Origin: Sulfuricurvum sp. | GTDB taxonomy: Bacteria > Campylobacterota > Campylobacteria > Campylobacterales > Sulfurimonadaceae | Direction of reading: 5' to 3' | Length of the DNA stretch: 64,000 nucleotides | Assembly: GCA_020721585.1 (NCBI GenBank) | Contig: DYMK01000001.1 | Coordinates: 310,001 to 374,000 of the forward strand | Made by a program: the position numbers and the translations under genes | The notes under the pieces: generated by a model | Databases searched by the model: none | What the model saw: the letters and a program-made list of their open reading frames with translations, nothing else | Told to the model about the DNA's origin: nothing | Part shown: positions 46,374 through 57,300 of the stretch, one piece after another | Numbering within the stretch: the first letter of the stretch is position 1 | Layout: every line of letters starts with the position of its first letter

Positions 46374-48617
46374 TTAACTTCCCACCTTTTTAAGTTGAAT
46401 TTTCTCAAATCGATACCCTGCTCCCATATCACCAAAGGGGCTGTCATAACGTGGTAACAAAGCAATTGTCCCTTTGAGGGTCTCATCCAAAACAAACACT
46501 TTTGCTTCATCATACCCATCAATCATCACACGCTCCCCATGACCAATACGGGCAGCCATAGCAAATTGCATCGATCCACGTAACGCATCATCCTTTTCTA
46601 CACCGGAACTGACTGCGGTATACCCATTGAACTGATTGATCGGATTGCAACGGTAGACAACCGTCCCATTAAATTCGGGTAAATCCGCAATCGCTTCAAA
46701 CGAAATGGCAACCTCACACATCATCACATCCAAAATATATCCACGATTATCTTCACCCAACGCGCCGTAAAAATTGTCCAGCGCATCAAATTCAATCCCC
46801 TTAAACCCTTTTTCCTGAGGAAGTTGTACGGTGTAATCAATCGTATTACGCGCCGTTACCCCAAGTGCCAAAGCGATGTCATTGAGACAGTATCCCTCAA
46901 ACGCGACTGCCACATTGGTAGGAAGGAGGTGATAATTCAATGAAACAAACGTCCCCTCTTGCGCATTGAGTGCAGGCAATGCCATGTCACACTTGCCCAC
47001 AGATCCGACCACAAAATCACCTTTGGCGTTATACCCAACCACATGATCACTTTGGGTATCTTCATCCAAATCACACACCAAAGCAACCCCAACGGTATTG
47101 ACCATTTGAGGGACAATTACCAATGAAAAATCGGTCATAGATTCCATTAACGCACACAATCGAGCAATATGAGCCGCTCTTGAATGCCCTAAGACATCCG
47201 AACCAATAACAAGGGTTTTGCGCTTAGCACGGCGTACCATTTTCCCCATACGGGCAAACTCTTCATCCCCAATATTGGATTCCGCGCACAAATACCCCTC
47301 ATCCAAATTCTCTAAAAAGTTTTTGGTCACGTCATCTACGTCCACGTTCTCTAAAAGGGTTTTCGCCAACATTGCCACGACACCCTCTTCTGAACCCGCT
47401 TCATAGCGGACATTTTGGGTCACCACATTTTGGAGCAGTGCATCCTCAAGGGGGTGCATATAGACAATTTTTGCCCCATTATGACGCGCAGCGGTGGTCA
47501 TGGCATACCGAATAGCGGGATTGTCACTGCTCACACGTCCCCCTAAAACAATAATGGCATCACTTTGGGCAATGGCTTCTACCGTTCCGCTGGGAGAACT
47601 TTTACCACTAACCTCCGTATAGGCTGCCATAAACGATTGATACGCACGCGCTTCTTCGTTGAAGAGTTTAATCCCCAACTTTTCTTTAAGACGTTGCAAG
47701 ATTAACGCCTCTTCAGTGGTAATCAATGAGCTAAAACGGATCGCTGATGCGGTTTCAAACGCACCTACCGCTTTGGCAAAAAGAGTCTCATCTTTGGAAG
47801 CTTGCACCCCAAAATCAAATCCAAACCGTCCTGCTCCGCATAAGGTCGAAAACTCAAAATTATTGGTCACCCGATAAATTTTTTGACTCTCTCCTTGGGC
47901 GATGGAGGCGTGTTTGACCTCATACATCAATGAGCATCCTGCAGAACAATGGGCGCACGTGGCAGGAATTTGGGTCAATTCCCACGCATTGGCACGGTAT
48001 TGAAACTCCGAACTCACCAATGCACCCACCGGACATACTGCAATACACTCTCCACAGAAAGTACAATCCAAGGTATCGCTGTTTTTAGGGACAACTGAGG
48101 ATTTGTATCCCCCAAATTGCAAGGTAATGGCATCATCACCGATCACTTCATTGCACACATGGACACATTTCTCACACAAAATACACAATGAAGGATCATA
48201 ATTAATCGCCCCCCAATGCTGAATCGCTCGAGGTTGTTCTTTGGCACTAAAGTGTTGATGCGAAACCCCAAACTCAAGGGTTTTGTTTTGCAAATCACAC
48301 GCACCCGATTTATCACATACCCCACACTCAAGGGGGTGATTCACATCGTACATTCGCATGATGTTGGTACGTTCTTGTTGTAAACGCTCCGAATCGATCG
48401 TAACGTTTAATCCCTCTGTGGGAGGCGTTTGACAACTTAAAATCAACCCTTCAGTCTTATCGGTCTCCACCACACACAAACGGCATGAAGCACACGGCGT
48501 GGTCTTTTCGATATAGCACATGGTCGGGATATAAAAGCCCGCTTTTCGTGCTGCTTGGAGGATAGTCTCCCCCTTTTGTGCCGTTACGGGTTGGTTATTT
48601 ATCGTAAAATTAATCAT
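46374..48617 (-). CDS. nuoG: NuoG-like subunit, first copy
   Basis: This 747-residue protein has the same layout as the next gene: 2Fe-2S ligands in CASCRLCVVE, the His-ligated site HPLECGVCDKSGACDLQ, ferredoxin sites CILCEKCVHVC and CTFCGECIAVCPVGA, and CAHCSAGCSL. The two proteins are clearly paralogues with different C-terminal parts. All ligands for NuoG clusters look intact. It starts 10 bases after the fusion oxidoreductase gene ends. Confidence 0.9.
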   Translation of the reverse strand: MINFTINNQPVTAQKGETILQAARKAGFYIPTMCYIEKTTPCASCRLCVVETDKTEGLILSCQTPPTEGLNVTIDSERLQQERTNIMRMYDVNHPLECGVCDKSGACDLQNKTLEFGVSHQHFSAKEQPRAIQHWGAINYDPSLCILCEKCVHVCNEVIGDDAITLQFGGYKSSVVPKNSDTLDCTFCGECIAVCPVGALVSSEFQYRANAWELTQIPATCAHCSAGCSLMYEVKHASIAQGESQKIYRVTNNFEFSTLCGAGRFGFDFGVQASKDETLFAKAVGAFETASAIRFSSLITTEEALILQRLKEKLGIKLFNEEARAYQSFMAAYTEVSGKSSPSGTVEAIAQSDAIIVLGGRVSSDNPAIRYAMTTAARHNGAKIVYMHPLEDALLQNVVTQNVRYEAGSEEGVVAMLAKTLLENVDVDDVTKNFLENLDEGYLCAESNIGDEEFARMGKMVRRAKRKTLVIGSDVLGHSRAAHIARLCALMESMTDFSLVIVPQMVNTVGVALVCDLDEDTQSDHVVGYNAKGDFVVGSVGKCDMALPALNAQEGTFVSLNYHLLPTNVAVAFEGYCLNDIALALGVTARNTIDYTVQLPQEKGFKGIEFDALDNFYGALGEDNRGYILDVMMCEVAISFEAIADLPEFNGTVVYRCNPINQFNGYTAVSSGVEKDDALRGSMQFAMAARIGHGERVMIDGYDEAKVFVLDETLKGTIALLPRYDSPFGDMGAGYRFEKIQLKKVGS

Positions 48618-48627
48618 TCCATCCCCC

Positions 48628-50664
48628 TTAGTGTGCTACCATCGCGATGTAATAACACCGCATACAACGATCCGCTTCGGAAAGTGCCTCTTCTTGCGTA
48701 AACCCATACTTCACTTCGCGATTATTATTCCAACGCTCTTCTACGGTAAGAACTTCGCTGTGTTGACGGGGCAATCCGGGAAGCCACCCTTGGATTTTCT
48801 CTTTTTTGTCATACACCTTGAGACGACGAAGATGATCTTCCATAATCTCATTGTCATTGAGGGTAATCTCTCCACTGACCACATAGCGTGCCATAACCGA
48901 TGCGGCGCGTTTGGCTTGACCAACGGCATTAACGATGGTCATAGGACCGTATTCACAGTCACCCGCGGCAAAGATCCCTTTACGAGAGGTCATGTAATCT
49001 TTCCCGTTGGTTTTGATCGTTGCCCATGAGGTGCGTTCAATCTCCCACTCACTAGGGAGCAATTTTAAATCGGCACTTTGCGAAACGGCAGGGATGAGAT
49101 AATCACACTCCATCTCAAAACTTGCCCCTTCGATTTTTTCCAACGTAGGACGACCCCCATTGGGATTGGGAACCAACTCGAAACGGTCAATCAGCAACGA
49201 TTTAAGGACATTGTTTTCATCCCGCATCTCCGCAACCGCAGAGTGAAAAATAAATTCAACCCCCTCTTCGACCGCTTCGTGATACTCTTCGTAGGTCGTG
49301 TTATTGATAATCGTTTTTTCATCACGACGATAGATCATCACCACTTTTTTGGCATTGGCACGAATGGAACAGCGCACCACGTCCATCGAGGTAAATCCAC
49401 CCCCAACGCACACTACAGTTTTACCCGTTAAATCGACATAGTCTTTGTCCAACATATTTTTGTCTTGATCCTCTTGGGGAACCATAATGCCGTATTTCAC
49501 TTCGAGGTTGACTTTATCGAGAAAATCAATCGCCCCCCAATACCCTTGAATCTCAGGACGTTCGTTGTCACAATAGACTTTTTTCGAGATACGGGTACCC
49601 GTGGCGACCAAGACTGCATCATAATCTTGCTCAAACTGACGCATCATATCGGCGGTCACTTTGGTATTAGGGATAAAATTGACCCCCAAATCACGTACCG
49701 CTTCGATGTCTTGGTTGTATTTATCAATAGGCATACGGTATTCAGGAACTCCAACCGCAACCTCACCGCCAAGAACCGGAAGTTCTTCGTACACATCCAC
49801 ATCAATACCATCGAGTGCGAGATAATACGCTCCCGTTAATCCCGCAGGGCCTGCACCGATAATGGCTACTTTTTTACCAATAGAAGCTTTTTTTTCACTG
49901 GGGTGAAAAAATCCAAATCCATGATCGGTCTCATAATCAGCACCCAAACGTTTGAGTTCCATAATTGAGATTGGTTCATCGAGATTAGTACGTCGGCATT
50001 CCGTTTCACACGGATGGGGACAGACCCGTCCACAGGTGTGTGCCAACGGCATCGTTTGACGGGTTGCCATCAACGAATCATCGAAACGTAAATCACGAAC
50101 CCCCTCAATGTACGCGGGAATATCCACGTGTGCCGGACACGCATCCATACACGGTGCGGTAATTTTGGCAATATAGTTGGTATCTTCCAAATGGTAATGT
50201 TTGGAGGGTTTTTGGTTCTCAATACACGCCATAAATTCCGACTCAAAATGGGTCATTAAATCTAAAAGTGGATTAGGGACGGTTTTACCAATCTCACATT
50301 TCGAGGTTTCTTGCATCGTTTTGGAGACCTCTTTGAGGTGATCCATATCGGCAATGCTCCCCTCGCCACGGGCAATTTTGTCGAGTAAATCGTACAAAAT
50401 ACGTCCACCCCATCGCCCTGGCGCACAGCGTCCGCACGCTTCAGAATAAACTTGATACTGCGCGGCATATTCGGTTGCCAGACGAACCACGTCCACATCA
50501 GGGTTGAAAAGAGCTACGCCATCCCAACCGATAAACGCTTTGGAAGAGGCGTGCTCGTTGTATTCCAAGGGGAGATTATAGGCAGATTTTTCCCACGCTT
50601 CATCGGCTTTACCGATGTTATTGATCTGCTCACCTCTCCATGTGGAGAAATAGACTTTGCTCAC
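48628..50664 (-). CDS. NuoF-fragment fused to GltD-type FAD oxidoreductase (complex I input subunit)
   Basis: This 678-residue protein sits where nuoF normally lies. Residues 1-150 resemble the C-terminal cluster domain of NuoF (SEACGRCAPG and KCEIGKT) but the third Cys of the usual CxxCxxC is Gly. The FMN and NADH domains of NuoF are missing. The rest is like the glutamate synthase small subunit: Cys-rich HTCGRVCPHPCETECRR, FAD site VAIIGAGPAGLTGAYYLAL, nucleotide site VVCVGGGFTSMDVV with YRRDE, which favours NADPH, and a C-terminal CMRCYY. It probably feeds electrons from NAD(P)H or a ferredoxin/flavodoxin into NuoG; which is inference. Confidence 0.85.
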   Translation of the reverse strand: MSKVYFSTWRGEQINNIGKADEAWEKSAYNLPLEYNEHASSKAFIGWDGVALFNPDVDVVRLATEYAAQYQVYSEACGRCAPGRWGGRILYDLLDKIARGEGSIADMDHLKEVSKTMQETSKCEIGKTVPNPLLDLMTHFESEFMACIENQKPSKHYHLEDTNYIAKITAPCMDACPAHVDIPAYIEGVRDLRFDDSLMATRQTMPLAHTCGRVCPHPCETECRRTNLDEPISIMELKRLGADYETDHGFGFFHPSEKKASIGKKVAIIGAGPAGLTGAYYLALDGIDVDVYEELPVLGGEVAVGVPEYRMPIDKYNQDIEAVRDLGVNFIPNTKVTADMMRQFEQDYDAVLVATGTRISKKVYCDNERPEIQGYWGAIDFLDKVNLEVKYGIMVPQEDQDKNMLDKDYVDLTGKTVVCVGGGFTSMDVVRCSIRANAKKVVMIYRRDEKTIINNTTYEEYHEAVEEGVEFIFHSAVAEMRDENNVLKSLLIDRFELVPNPNGGRPTLEKIEGASFEMECDYLIPAVSQSADLKLLPSEWEIERTSWATIKTNGKDYMTSRKGIFAAGDCEYGPMTIVNAVGQAKRAASVMARYVVSGEITLNDNEIMEDHLRRLKVYDKKEKIQGWLPGLPRQHSEVLTVEERWNNNREVKYGFTQEEALSEADRCMRCYYIAMVAH

Positions 50665-50666
50665 GG

Positions 50667-50897
50667 CTATTCCTTATGTTTGACCACGATGGTCCAATCA
50701 ACTTCATTAAACTTCAATGAATTTACCAGCTCAAATCCGTTGGCTTTCACCAGATCAGCGGATCGCTGAATGGGAGAAAAATCACCGATTTCAAATAAAA
50801 AGATCAACACCTCATTGGGGTCTTTCTCTTGGTTTAACAGTTCAACCATACGGTTATCAAAAGCACCTTTGAGGTGACGGAGGTCATAACGTTTCAT
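50667..50897 (-). CDS. short NuoE-position protein
   Basis: This 76-residue protein lies between nuoD and the NuoF-like fusion, where nuoE is normally found. It has none of the four Cys of the NuoE 2Fe-2S cluster. It matches in size and place the small protein that replaces NuoE in Campylobacter and Helicobacter, and has a mixed alpha/beta pattern (VLIFLFEIGDF, EVDWTIVVKH). It is two bases from the next gene. Its task is probably structural, at the input arm. Confidence 0.75.
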   Translation of the reverse strand: MKRYDLRHLKGAFDNRMVELLNQEKDPNEVLIFLFEIGDFSPIQRSADLVKANGFELVNSLKFNEVDWTIVVKHKE

Positions 50898-50908
50898 AAA
50901 GGTCCTTT

Positions 50909-52135
50909 TTAACGGTCTACTTCACCGAAGACGATGTTGGTCGTCCCGATGATGGATACTACGTCGGGAATATAGTGTCCCGGAAGCAAGTCGGTCAAAA
51001 TTCCCGTATGCCAAAACGACGGCGCGCGCAATTTAAGACGGTACGGATACGCATCCCCTTGAGAGTTGATGTAATACCCCAACTCCCCTTTAGGTGATTC
51101 GGTCGGGATATAGACCTCTCCCACAGGCGGACGCATCCCCTGTGTCACAAGGACAAAGTGCTGCATCAACGAGTAATTTTGGGTCATAATGTCCAATTTC
51201 GGAGCAGAGATGTATTGGGGGGCGTGTGCCATCAAAGCAGGCTGGGTCCCCTCATACATATCCAAAACTTGGTACAAGATCTTAGACGACTCACGCATCT
51301 CTGCCATGTACAATTTATAACGGGCGTAGTTGTCCCCTTTATCCGAAACGGGAACGCTAAACTCGACTTCATCGTAGAGTTCATACGGCTCTTCTTTACG
51401 AATATCCCACTCAACGCCCGATGCACGGAGCATTACCCCTGAACATCCCCAGCTTAGTGCCATCTCGGTTGAGATAACGCCTACGTTTTCCATACGCATT
51501 AACCAAATACGGTTGGAATCCAAAAGATCTTCGTAGTCTTTGATGTTTTCAGGCAATTTATCCAAAAATTTACGCAAATCGGGGATAAAATTATCGGGCA
51601 AATCCAAAGGAACCCCCCCAATACGAACCGCCGAATGGGTCAAACGGGCACCACAGTAATCTTCGATCAAATCCATCAAATATTCACGTTCACGGAAAGC
51701 AAATAAGAAAACGGTCATCGCCCCAATATCAAGCGCGGTCGTTGCCAACCAAAAGAGGTGAGACATAAGACGATTGGTCTCAAGAAGCATCATCCGGATC
51801 ACTTTGGCACGACGTGGTACGTCAAGACCGATAAGCTTTTCTACCGCTAAGGCAAATCCATAGTTATTGGAACTGGAGGCAATATAGTCCATACGGTCGG
51901 TTGTTGGCATAAATTCATTGTAAATCATGTTTTCTGCCATCTTCTCCATACCACGGTGAAGATACCCGATATCGGGATGGGCTTTGGTGATTTGTTCTTG
52001 CTGCATGTGCAACATAAGGCGTAATTGTCCATGTGCGGAGGGGTGTTGAGGCCCAAAGTTAAGGATCATCTCATTATCAGCACGATCAAACGTGATGTTT
52101 TCAAAAAAGGGTCTAAGACGATTGGATTGTTGCAT
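50909..52135 (-). CDS. nuoD: NADH-quinone oxidoreductase subunit D
   Basis: This 408-residue subunit, related to the hydrogenase large subunit, lines the quinone site. [15 protein letters not shown] holds the conserved His region, [14 protein letters not shown] follows, and the C-terminal [15 protein letters not shown] has the normal family end. Length is normal. The nuoC stop lies ten bases upstream. Confidence 0.96.
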   Translation of the reverse strand: MQQSNRLRPFFENITFDRADNEMILNFGPQHPSAHGQLRLMLHMQQEQITKAHPDIGYLHRGMEKMAENMIYNEFMPTTDRMDYIASSSNNYGFALAVEKLIGLDVPRRAKVIRMMLLETNRLMSHLFWLATTALDIGAMTVFLFAFREREYLMDLIEDYCGARLTHSAVRIGGVPLDLPDNFIPDLRKFLDKLPENIKDYEDLLDSNRIWLMRMENVGVISTEMALSWGCSGVMLRASGVEWDIRKEEPYELYDEVEFSVPVSDKGDNYARYKLYMAEMRESSKILYQVLDMYEGTQPALMAHAPQYISAPKLDIMTQNYSLMQHFVLVTQGMRPPVGEVYIPTESPKGELGYYINSQGDAYPYRLKLRAPSFWHTGILTDLLPGHYIPDVVSIIGTTNIVFGEVDR

Positions 52136-52145
52136 TCATAGCTCC

Positions 52146-52952
52146 TTAACGGTCACGATCAGAGATCACAACCGATTTCTCTGCATCAAATTTTTCGATC
52201 AAGAAAACACCTTCGCTCTCTTGATAAACAAGGGGTGTATCAGGCTCACCTTGACTAATGTCAGCTCCGCGAGGCACTTCATGACCTAAGCGGGCAAAAC
52301 GCTCCGTGTCGTAACGATCCACACGCGCAGGATCACGGTTTTCAGGGCCAATAATCTCACGTGCTTCTTTCCCAAAGATTTTGTCCACTTCGTACCACGA
52401 AGCAAACTCATCCCCTTGAAGCGGATAGGTTTTACGTAAAGGGAACCCTTCCCAATCATCGGGCATCAAGATACGCTTCATAAACGGGTGATTATTGATG
52501 ACGATACCAAACATATCGTACATTTCACGCTCTGACCAATCGGCAGATCGGAACAGTTTTTCGACACTTTGAATCGACTCTTTTTCATCAATTTTACATT
52601 TAATGCGGACACGTTTACGTTTGGACATACTCAACATTTGGTAAAAAATCTCAAATTTACCTTCCGCTGCCAACCAATCAATCGCACTCAATTCAGAGAG
52701 TTGATTGTATTCAAGGGAATTTTTCATCAGCTCGATGACCCCAAAATTATCTTCAGCGTTAATAATGACCACCATTTGATCGACTTGGATGTACGCCTCT
52801 AAAACGGTGAATTTCGCGCTAATGGCTTCAAGATCGCGGGCAAACACAGCATCACTGCTCACCTCATGCTTGGCTACTTGGGGGGCAACCCAATAACGAT
52901 CGGTGTAATAGGGTTTTTTTTGTACGTTATCTTTGGGAGTATAGGCTCTCAT
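52146..52952 (-). CDS. nuoC: NADH-quinone oxidoreductase subunit C
   Basis: This 268-residue subunit of the hydrophilic arm has the core motif ERELYDMFGI in the form [17 protein letters not shown], with LRKTYPLQG following. An N-terminal region of about 60 residues and an acidic C-terminal tail make it longer than the E. coli domain. Its start overlaps the nuoB stop by one base. Confidence 0.94.
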   Translation of the reverse strand: MRAYTPKDNVQKKPYYTDRYWVAPQVAKHEVSSDAVFARDLEAISAKFTVLEAYIQVDQMVVIINAEDNFGVIELMKNSLEYNQLSELSAIDWLAAEGKFEIFYQMLSMSKRKRVRIKCKIDEKESIQSVEKLFRSADWSEREMYDMFGIVINNHPFMKRILMPDDWEGFPLRKTYPLQGDEFASWYEVDKIFGKEAREIIGPENRDPARVDRYDTERFARLGHEVPRGADISQGEPDTPLVYQESEGVFLIEKFDAEKSVVISDRDR

Positions 52953-53461
52953 TACATTAACCTTTTTGGTTTTTGTGCGCGAGAGGCACTCTCACGACGA
53001 ATTTTTTGTTGCAATAACATCACCCCATATTGCAAAGTTTCAGGGCGAGGTGCACATCCGGGGAGATACAAATCAACGGGGATAACACGGTCAACCCCTT
53101 GAACCGTAGCGTAGGTATTAAACATACCCCCCGTATTGGCACACGACCCCATCGAAATAACCCATTTAGGCTCCGTCATTTGATCGTACAAACGGCGGAT
53201 AAACTCCGCGTGTTTTTTGGTCAATGTCCCTGCAACGACCATGAGTTCTGCTTGCCGCGGAGAGGCACGGAAAATCGTCCCAAAACGGTCAAAGTCATAC
53301 CGTGATGCACCCGATGCCATCATCTCAATACCGCAACACGCCAAACCATACGTCAATGCCCAAAGGGAGTTGGATCGACCCCAGTTGACCACTTTATCAA
53401 TGGTCGTTAATGCAACAGGGAGTCCCCCGTCTTTGAGATAATTTACTTGATGTTGTGCCAT
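52952..53461 (-). CDS. nuoB: NADH-quinone oxidoreductase subunit B
   Basis: This 169-residue subunit holds cluster N2, the last iron-sulfur cluster before quinone. The ligands are visible as [18 protein letters not shown] and [10 protein letters not shown] start at 53461 (MAQHQVNY), where AAAGGAG precedes the ATG; this overlaps nuoA by 19 bases. A longer form from 53482 is less likely. Confidence 0.95.
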   Translation of the reverse strand: MAQHQVNYLKDGGLPVALTTIDKVVNWGRSNSLWALTYGLACCGIEMMASGASRYDFDRFGTIFRASPRQAELMVVAGTLTKKHAEFIRRLYDQMTEPKWVISMGSCANTGGMFNTYATVQGVDRVIPVDLYLPGCAPRPETLQYGVMLLQQKIRRESASRAQKPKRLM

Positions 53462-53832
53462 TCTAAGGCTCCTTTCTTCCACGCATAAACAAATCCAATT
53501 GTCAAGAGGACAATGAACATGATCATCTCTGCAAATCCAAACCAGCCCAACAATTTAAAATCAACTGCCCATGGAAACATAAAGACAATCTCCACATCAA
53601 ACAACAAAAACAGCAACGCAAAGAGGTAAAACTGCGTCGAAATGCGGTTGGGTTGCTTGTTGACCTCAGGTCCGCACTCATACGGAGAGAGTTTAATCTT
53701 TTCCGTATCTTTAGCCGCTAACGCCCGACTTGCCAAGCGTGCAATAACCGTTGTGGCATAAAATGCCCCAAACGTGAGAACAAAGAGTATAAATACCCCA
53801 AAGTAAGGATTTGCTACGGTGTAGTGCCCCAT
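53443..53832 (-). CDS. nuoA: NADH-quinone oxidoreductase subunit A
   Basis: This 129-residue subunit has three membrane helices and the conserved loop [10 protein letters not shown] with the Cys near the quinone site, and [15 protein letters not shown]. It is the first gene of the nuo operon. AAGG lies before the ATG. Upstream on the minus strand TATAGT at about 53897-53902 is a weak -10 candidate. Confidence 0.95.
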   Translation of the reverse strand: MGHYTVANPYFGVFILFVLTFGAFYATTVIARLASRALAAKDTEKIKLSPYECGPEVNKQPNRISTQFYLFALLFLLFDVEIVFMFPWAVDFKLLGWFGFAEMIMFIVLLTIGFVYAWKKGALEWHNIK

Positions 53833-54233
53833 GAGTCCGACCTTTTTGAAGATTAATATTTTTGCATTCTAAAAATGCCGAAAATTAAATAATTATTGCA
53901 CTATAACCAAAGTTAAATTAAACAAACCCTTAGAGAAAAAAACTTATTTTTTTGCTGTTACCTTTGTCTACATCTCACCACAAAAATACCCTATACAAGG
54001 GAAAGAAAGGGGGGGGAAAGGATATTTTTAGTTACAAAATGTAACATTATTTTTTTACGTTCTTTTGTCTTCGTTTGATCACTTTTCACATACAAAAAAA
54101 TTATACACTAGCGCATCCCAAAAAGGGTCTTCCCCTGTTATGGATAATGGAAAATACCAAAGTACACGGTTTTAAGCTCCAATAGACTTGAATCATATTA
54201 GAATGTAATCTTGTTGTCTCCTTAAACCAAAAA
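53833..54233. other. 401-base intergenic region between divergent nuo operon and signalling gene
   Basis: No gene is seen here. The region is AT-rich and must hold both divergent promoters. Near nuoA, the minus strand reads GGTTATAGT, a possible -10 box. A run of eight G (54009-54016) stands out in this AT-rich part; mononucleotide G/C runs are phase-variation sites in some Campylobacterota, but at eight bases this one is only borderline. No tRNA-like or small-RNA-like fold is evident by eye. Confidence 0.6.
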
Positions 54234-54252
54234 ATGCAGAAAGGATGTTTGT

Positions 54253-54318
54253 ATGATGGGCATCACCTCGTCCCTTTTAAAGATATACTGCCACCTATTG
54301 AGAGAGTCCTTTACATGA
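54253..54318 (+). CDS. 21-residue leader ORF overlapping the next start codon
   Basis: AAGGA at a spacing of seven bases precedes an ATG that opens a 21-codon ORF (MMGITSSLLK at the start) ending in TGA at 54316-54318. This stop overlaps the ATG at 54315, giving ATGA, and that ATG is the likely start of the CBS-GGDEF-EAL gene. The leader has a better ribosome binding site than the gene it precedes, which suggests translational coupling. No function of the peptide itself is proposed. Confidence 0.4.
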   Translation: MMGITSSLLKIYCHLLRESFT

Positions 54319-57300
54319 AAGCTACCCTTTTATCCCACATTTTGACCACCCATGTCACCACCTTTTCACCCGAATATCCCGTAGGGGATGCACTGGAAAG
54401 TATGACTGCCCATCATATTAGCTCGTTAATTGTGGTCGATACGCATCATCGTCCCATAGGGATTTTTACCGAGCGCGACAGCCTCAAAATTGTTTCGGGT
54501 GAAATCAGCACGACTACACCCTTGGGTAGCGTCATGAGTACGGATCTTCTCCTTGGAGCGGTACACGATGAGATCCATGATGCCTATCGGAAAATGGCCA
54601 ATAAAGGGTATCGTCACCTCATTGTGATAGATGAAGAGGAGAAGCTTGCAGGGATTGTATCCCAAGGGGATTTTCTTCGCCATATCGGATTTGATACCCT
54701 CAAAAAAGTGAAAATAGTCTCCGATATTATGACCAAAGCCATTTTACGGTTAGAAAAAAACGATACCCTTACGTTTGCAGCAACCCAAATGGCGCAATCC
54801 CATAGTGACTATGCCATTATCGTCGACAATATGTCCCCCATTGGACTCATTACCGAACGGGATATTCTCCGCTACGCCTCCTCCGAATCCCTACTACCCA
54901 GTGATCCTATTTGGCGTGCCTATCACACCGAATTTCCCATTATTCACGAAAACACCTCCCTCTCTGAAGCGACCCTTATCATGGAACAACATGATGTTCA
55001 TCAATTGATTATTGTGGATGAAGTGGGCAATCTTACGGGAATTTTGAGTCGTTATGACCTTTTAGAAGCGATTCATGGGAGTTATTTTGAATTTTTACTC
55101 AACCAAGTGGAGAGCAAAAGCAACGCACTCTCCCAGTTAAGCGATGCCTATGAGCAAATCAGTCAAGACAAAGAGGCGTTACTGCGCAGTGAAGAGAAAT
55201 TTCGTATCCTCTTTGATATGGTTCCCGATGGGATTGTCCTTATTGATCCCGCTACCCATCAAAGCGTTGATTGCAATTTGAATGCTGCCAAACAGTTAGG
55301 CTATACCATTGAAGAGTTTCATAACCTCACCATCAATGATTATAACGCCCTCGAAACGCACGAAGAGACCCAAGAGCGTATCCATACGATTCTGCACCAA
55401 AAACGGTATGAGTTTGATACGCTCCATCGCCATAAAAATGGTTCCTTGCTGGACATTCATGTGACCGTTTCCCCCGTTTTTTTATGGGGAAACACCTATT
55501 TAATGAGCTATTATCATGACATTACCGAGCGAAGAAAGCGAGAGCATCGTCTTAATGCCCAGCTTTCCCTCCTTGAGACACTTGCGACCAATCACTCCAT
55601 GGAGACGTTACTGGATGCTATTTCCTTATTTGTCGAGGGGCAATGTCAGGGGATTAAATGTTCTCTTTTACTGGTAGATGAAGCAACCCAAACCCTCTAT
55701 ACCGCCTCTGCCCCCTCTCTCCCCTCTGCCTACGTAGAAACGGTTAATGGACTGCCCATTGCGTATGGAAATGGTTCGTGCGGTACAGCGTGCGCCTTAC
55801 GTATTCCGGTTATCGTGACGGATGTCATGAGTGATCCCTTTTGGGAATCGTTACGTGAAGCCATCACCCCTTTTAACTGGTTGCAAGGGTGTTGGTCAAC
55901 CCCCTTTTTCGATACCCACAAACAATTACTAGGGGCTTTTGCCCTCTACAGCGATCAAATCCATCGCTATCCCACCGCTGAGGAGCAAGAACTCATGACC
56001 TATTCTGCTTCCCTTGCGGGGATGGTCATTGGACGCTTTACCCAACAAAAGGCGCTTGAATATTTGGCGAACTACGACCCTTTAACGGGATTAGCAAACC
56101 GATTTTTGTTGCAATCTCATCTAAAAAAAACCATTGAGACTGCCCAAAACAAGAATCTCTCTTTCGCCTTGCTGTTGTTTGACTTGGATCGTTTTAAAGA
56201 CATCAATGACAGTTTTGGTCACACAACTGGCGATGAGTTACTCACCCTTGTTGCCAAGCGTTTTGCCCATCAGTTGGGGGAGAATGACACCATTAGCCGC
56301 TTGGGAGGGGATGAGTTTGCCATTCTCCTCTCACCCCTTTCCCATCGTGAAGATGCCAGTAACATCGCACGTATCCTTATTGAAACCCTCCAATCCCCGT
56401 TTTCCCTCTCCAATGGAGTGCAACTGCATATCAGTGCCAGCGGAGGGATTGCCCTCTTTCCTGCCCATGGAAATAGTGCAGAAGAGCTGATTCAACACGC
56501 CGATGCGGCATTGTATCGCGCCAAAAGTGAGGGGCGAAATACCTACTGTTATTACACCAACGAACTCACCCAAATTTCCCGTGATCGGCTCCTATTGGAA
56601 GCCAAACTGCGCTTTGGGATTGACAACAATGAATTACGCGTTTTTTACCAACCCCAAGTGGATCTCTCTAGCGGCAAGATTATAGGGGCAGAAGCATTGG
56701 TGCGATGGCATCACCCAACGGAAGGGATTATCCCCCCCTTGGATTTCATCCCCCTTGCTGAAGAGACGGGATTGATCAATAAAATTGGGGCATGGGTATT
56801 GGAAGAGACCTGCCATCAGGGAAAAATATGGTTTGATCAGGGGTATCGACTCACCTTAGCGGTCAATCTTTCGGTGCATCAAATGCGCTATCAGAATATT
56901 CCCGCTTTGGTCTCGACGATCTTGGAAAAAACCCACTATCCCGCTCATTATTTGGAATTGGAGATTACCGAAAGTGCGCTCATGCAACGCGAAGAGGAAT
57001 CGGTCGCGATTTTACACACGTTGCGTGCTATGGGGGTTCGCTTGGCGATTGATGATTTTGGGACGGGCTATTCGTCTTTATCGTATCTCAAACGGTTTCC
57101 CATTGATGTACTCAAAATTGATAAAAGTTTTATCGATAATACCCCCTTGGATAGTGACAATGTCGCCATTACCATTGCCATCATCGCCATGGCAAAAGCC
57201 CTTAATTTCACGGTCTTGGCCGAGGGGGTAGAGAAACAAGAACAGCTTGATTTTTTACACCAAAACGGATGCGATTTGTATCAAGGGTACTACAAAAGTC

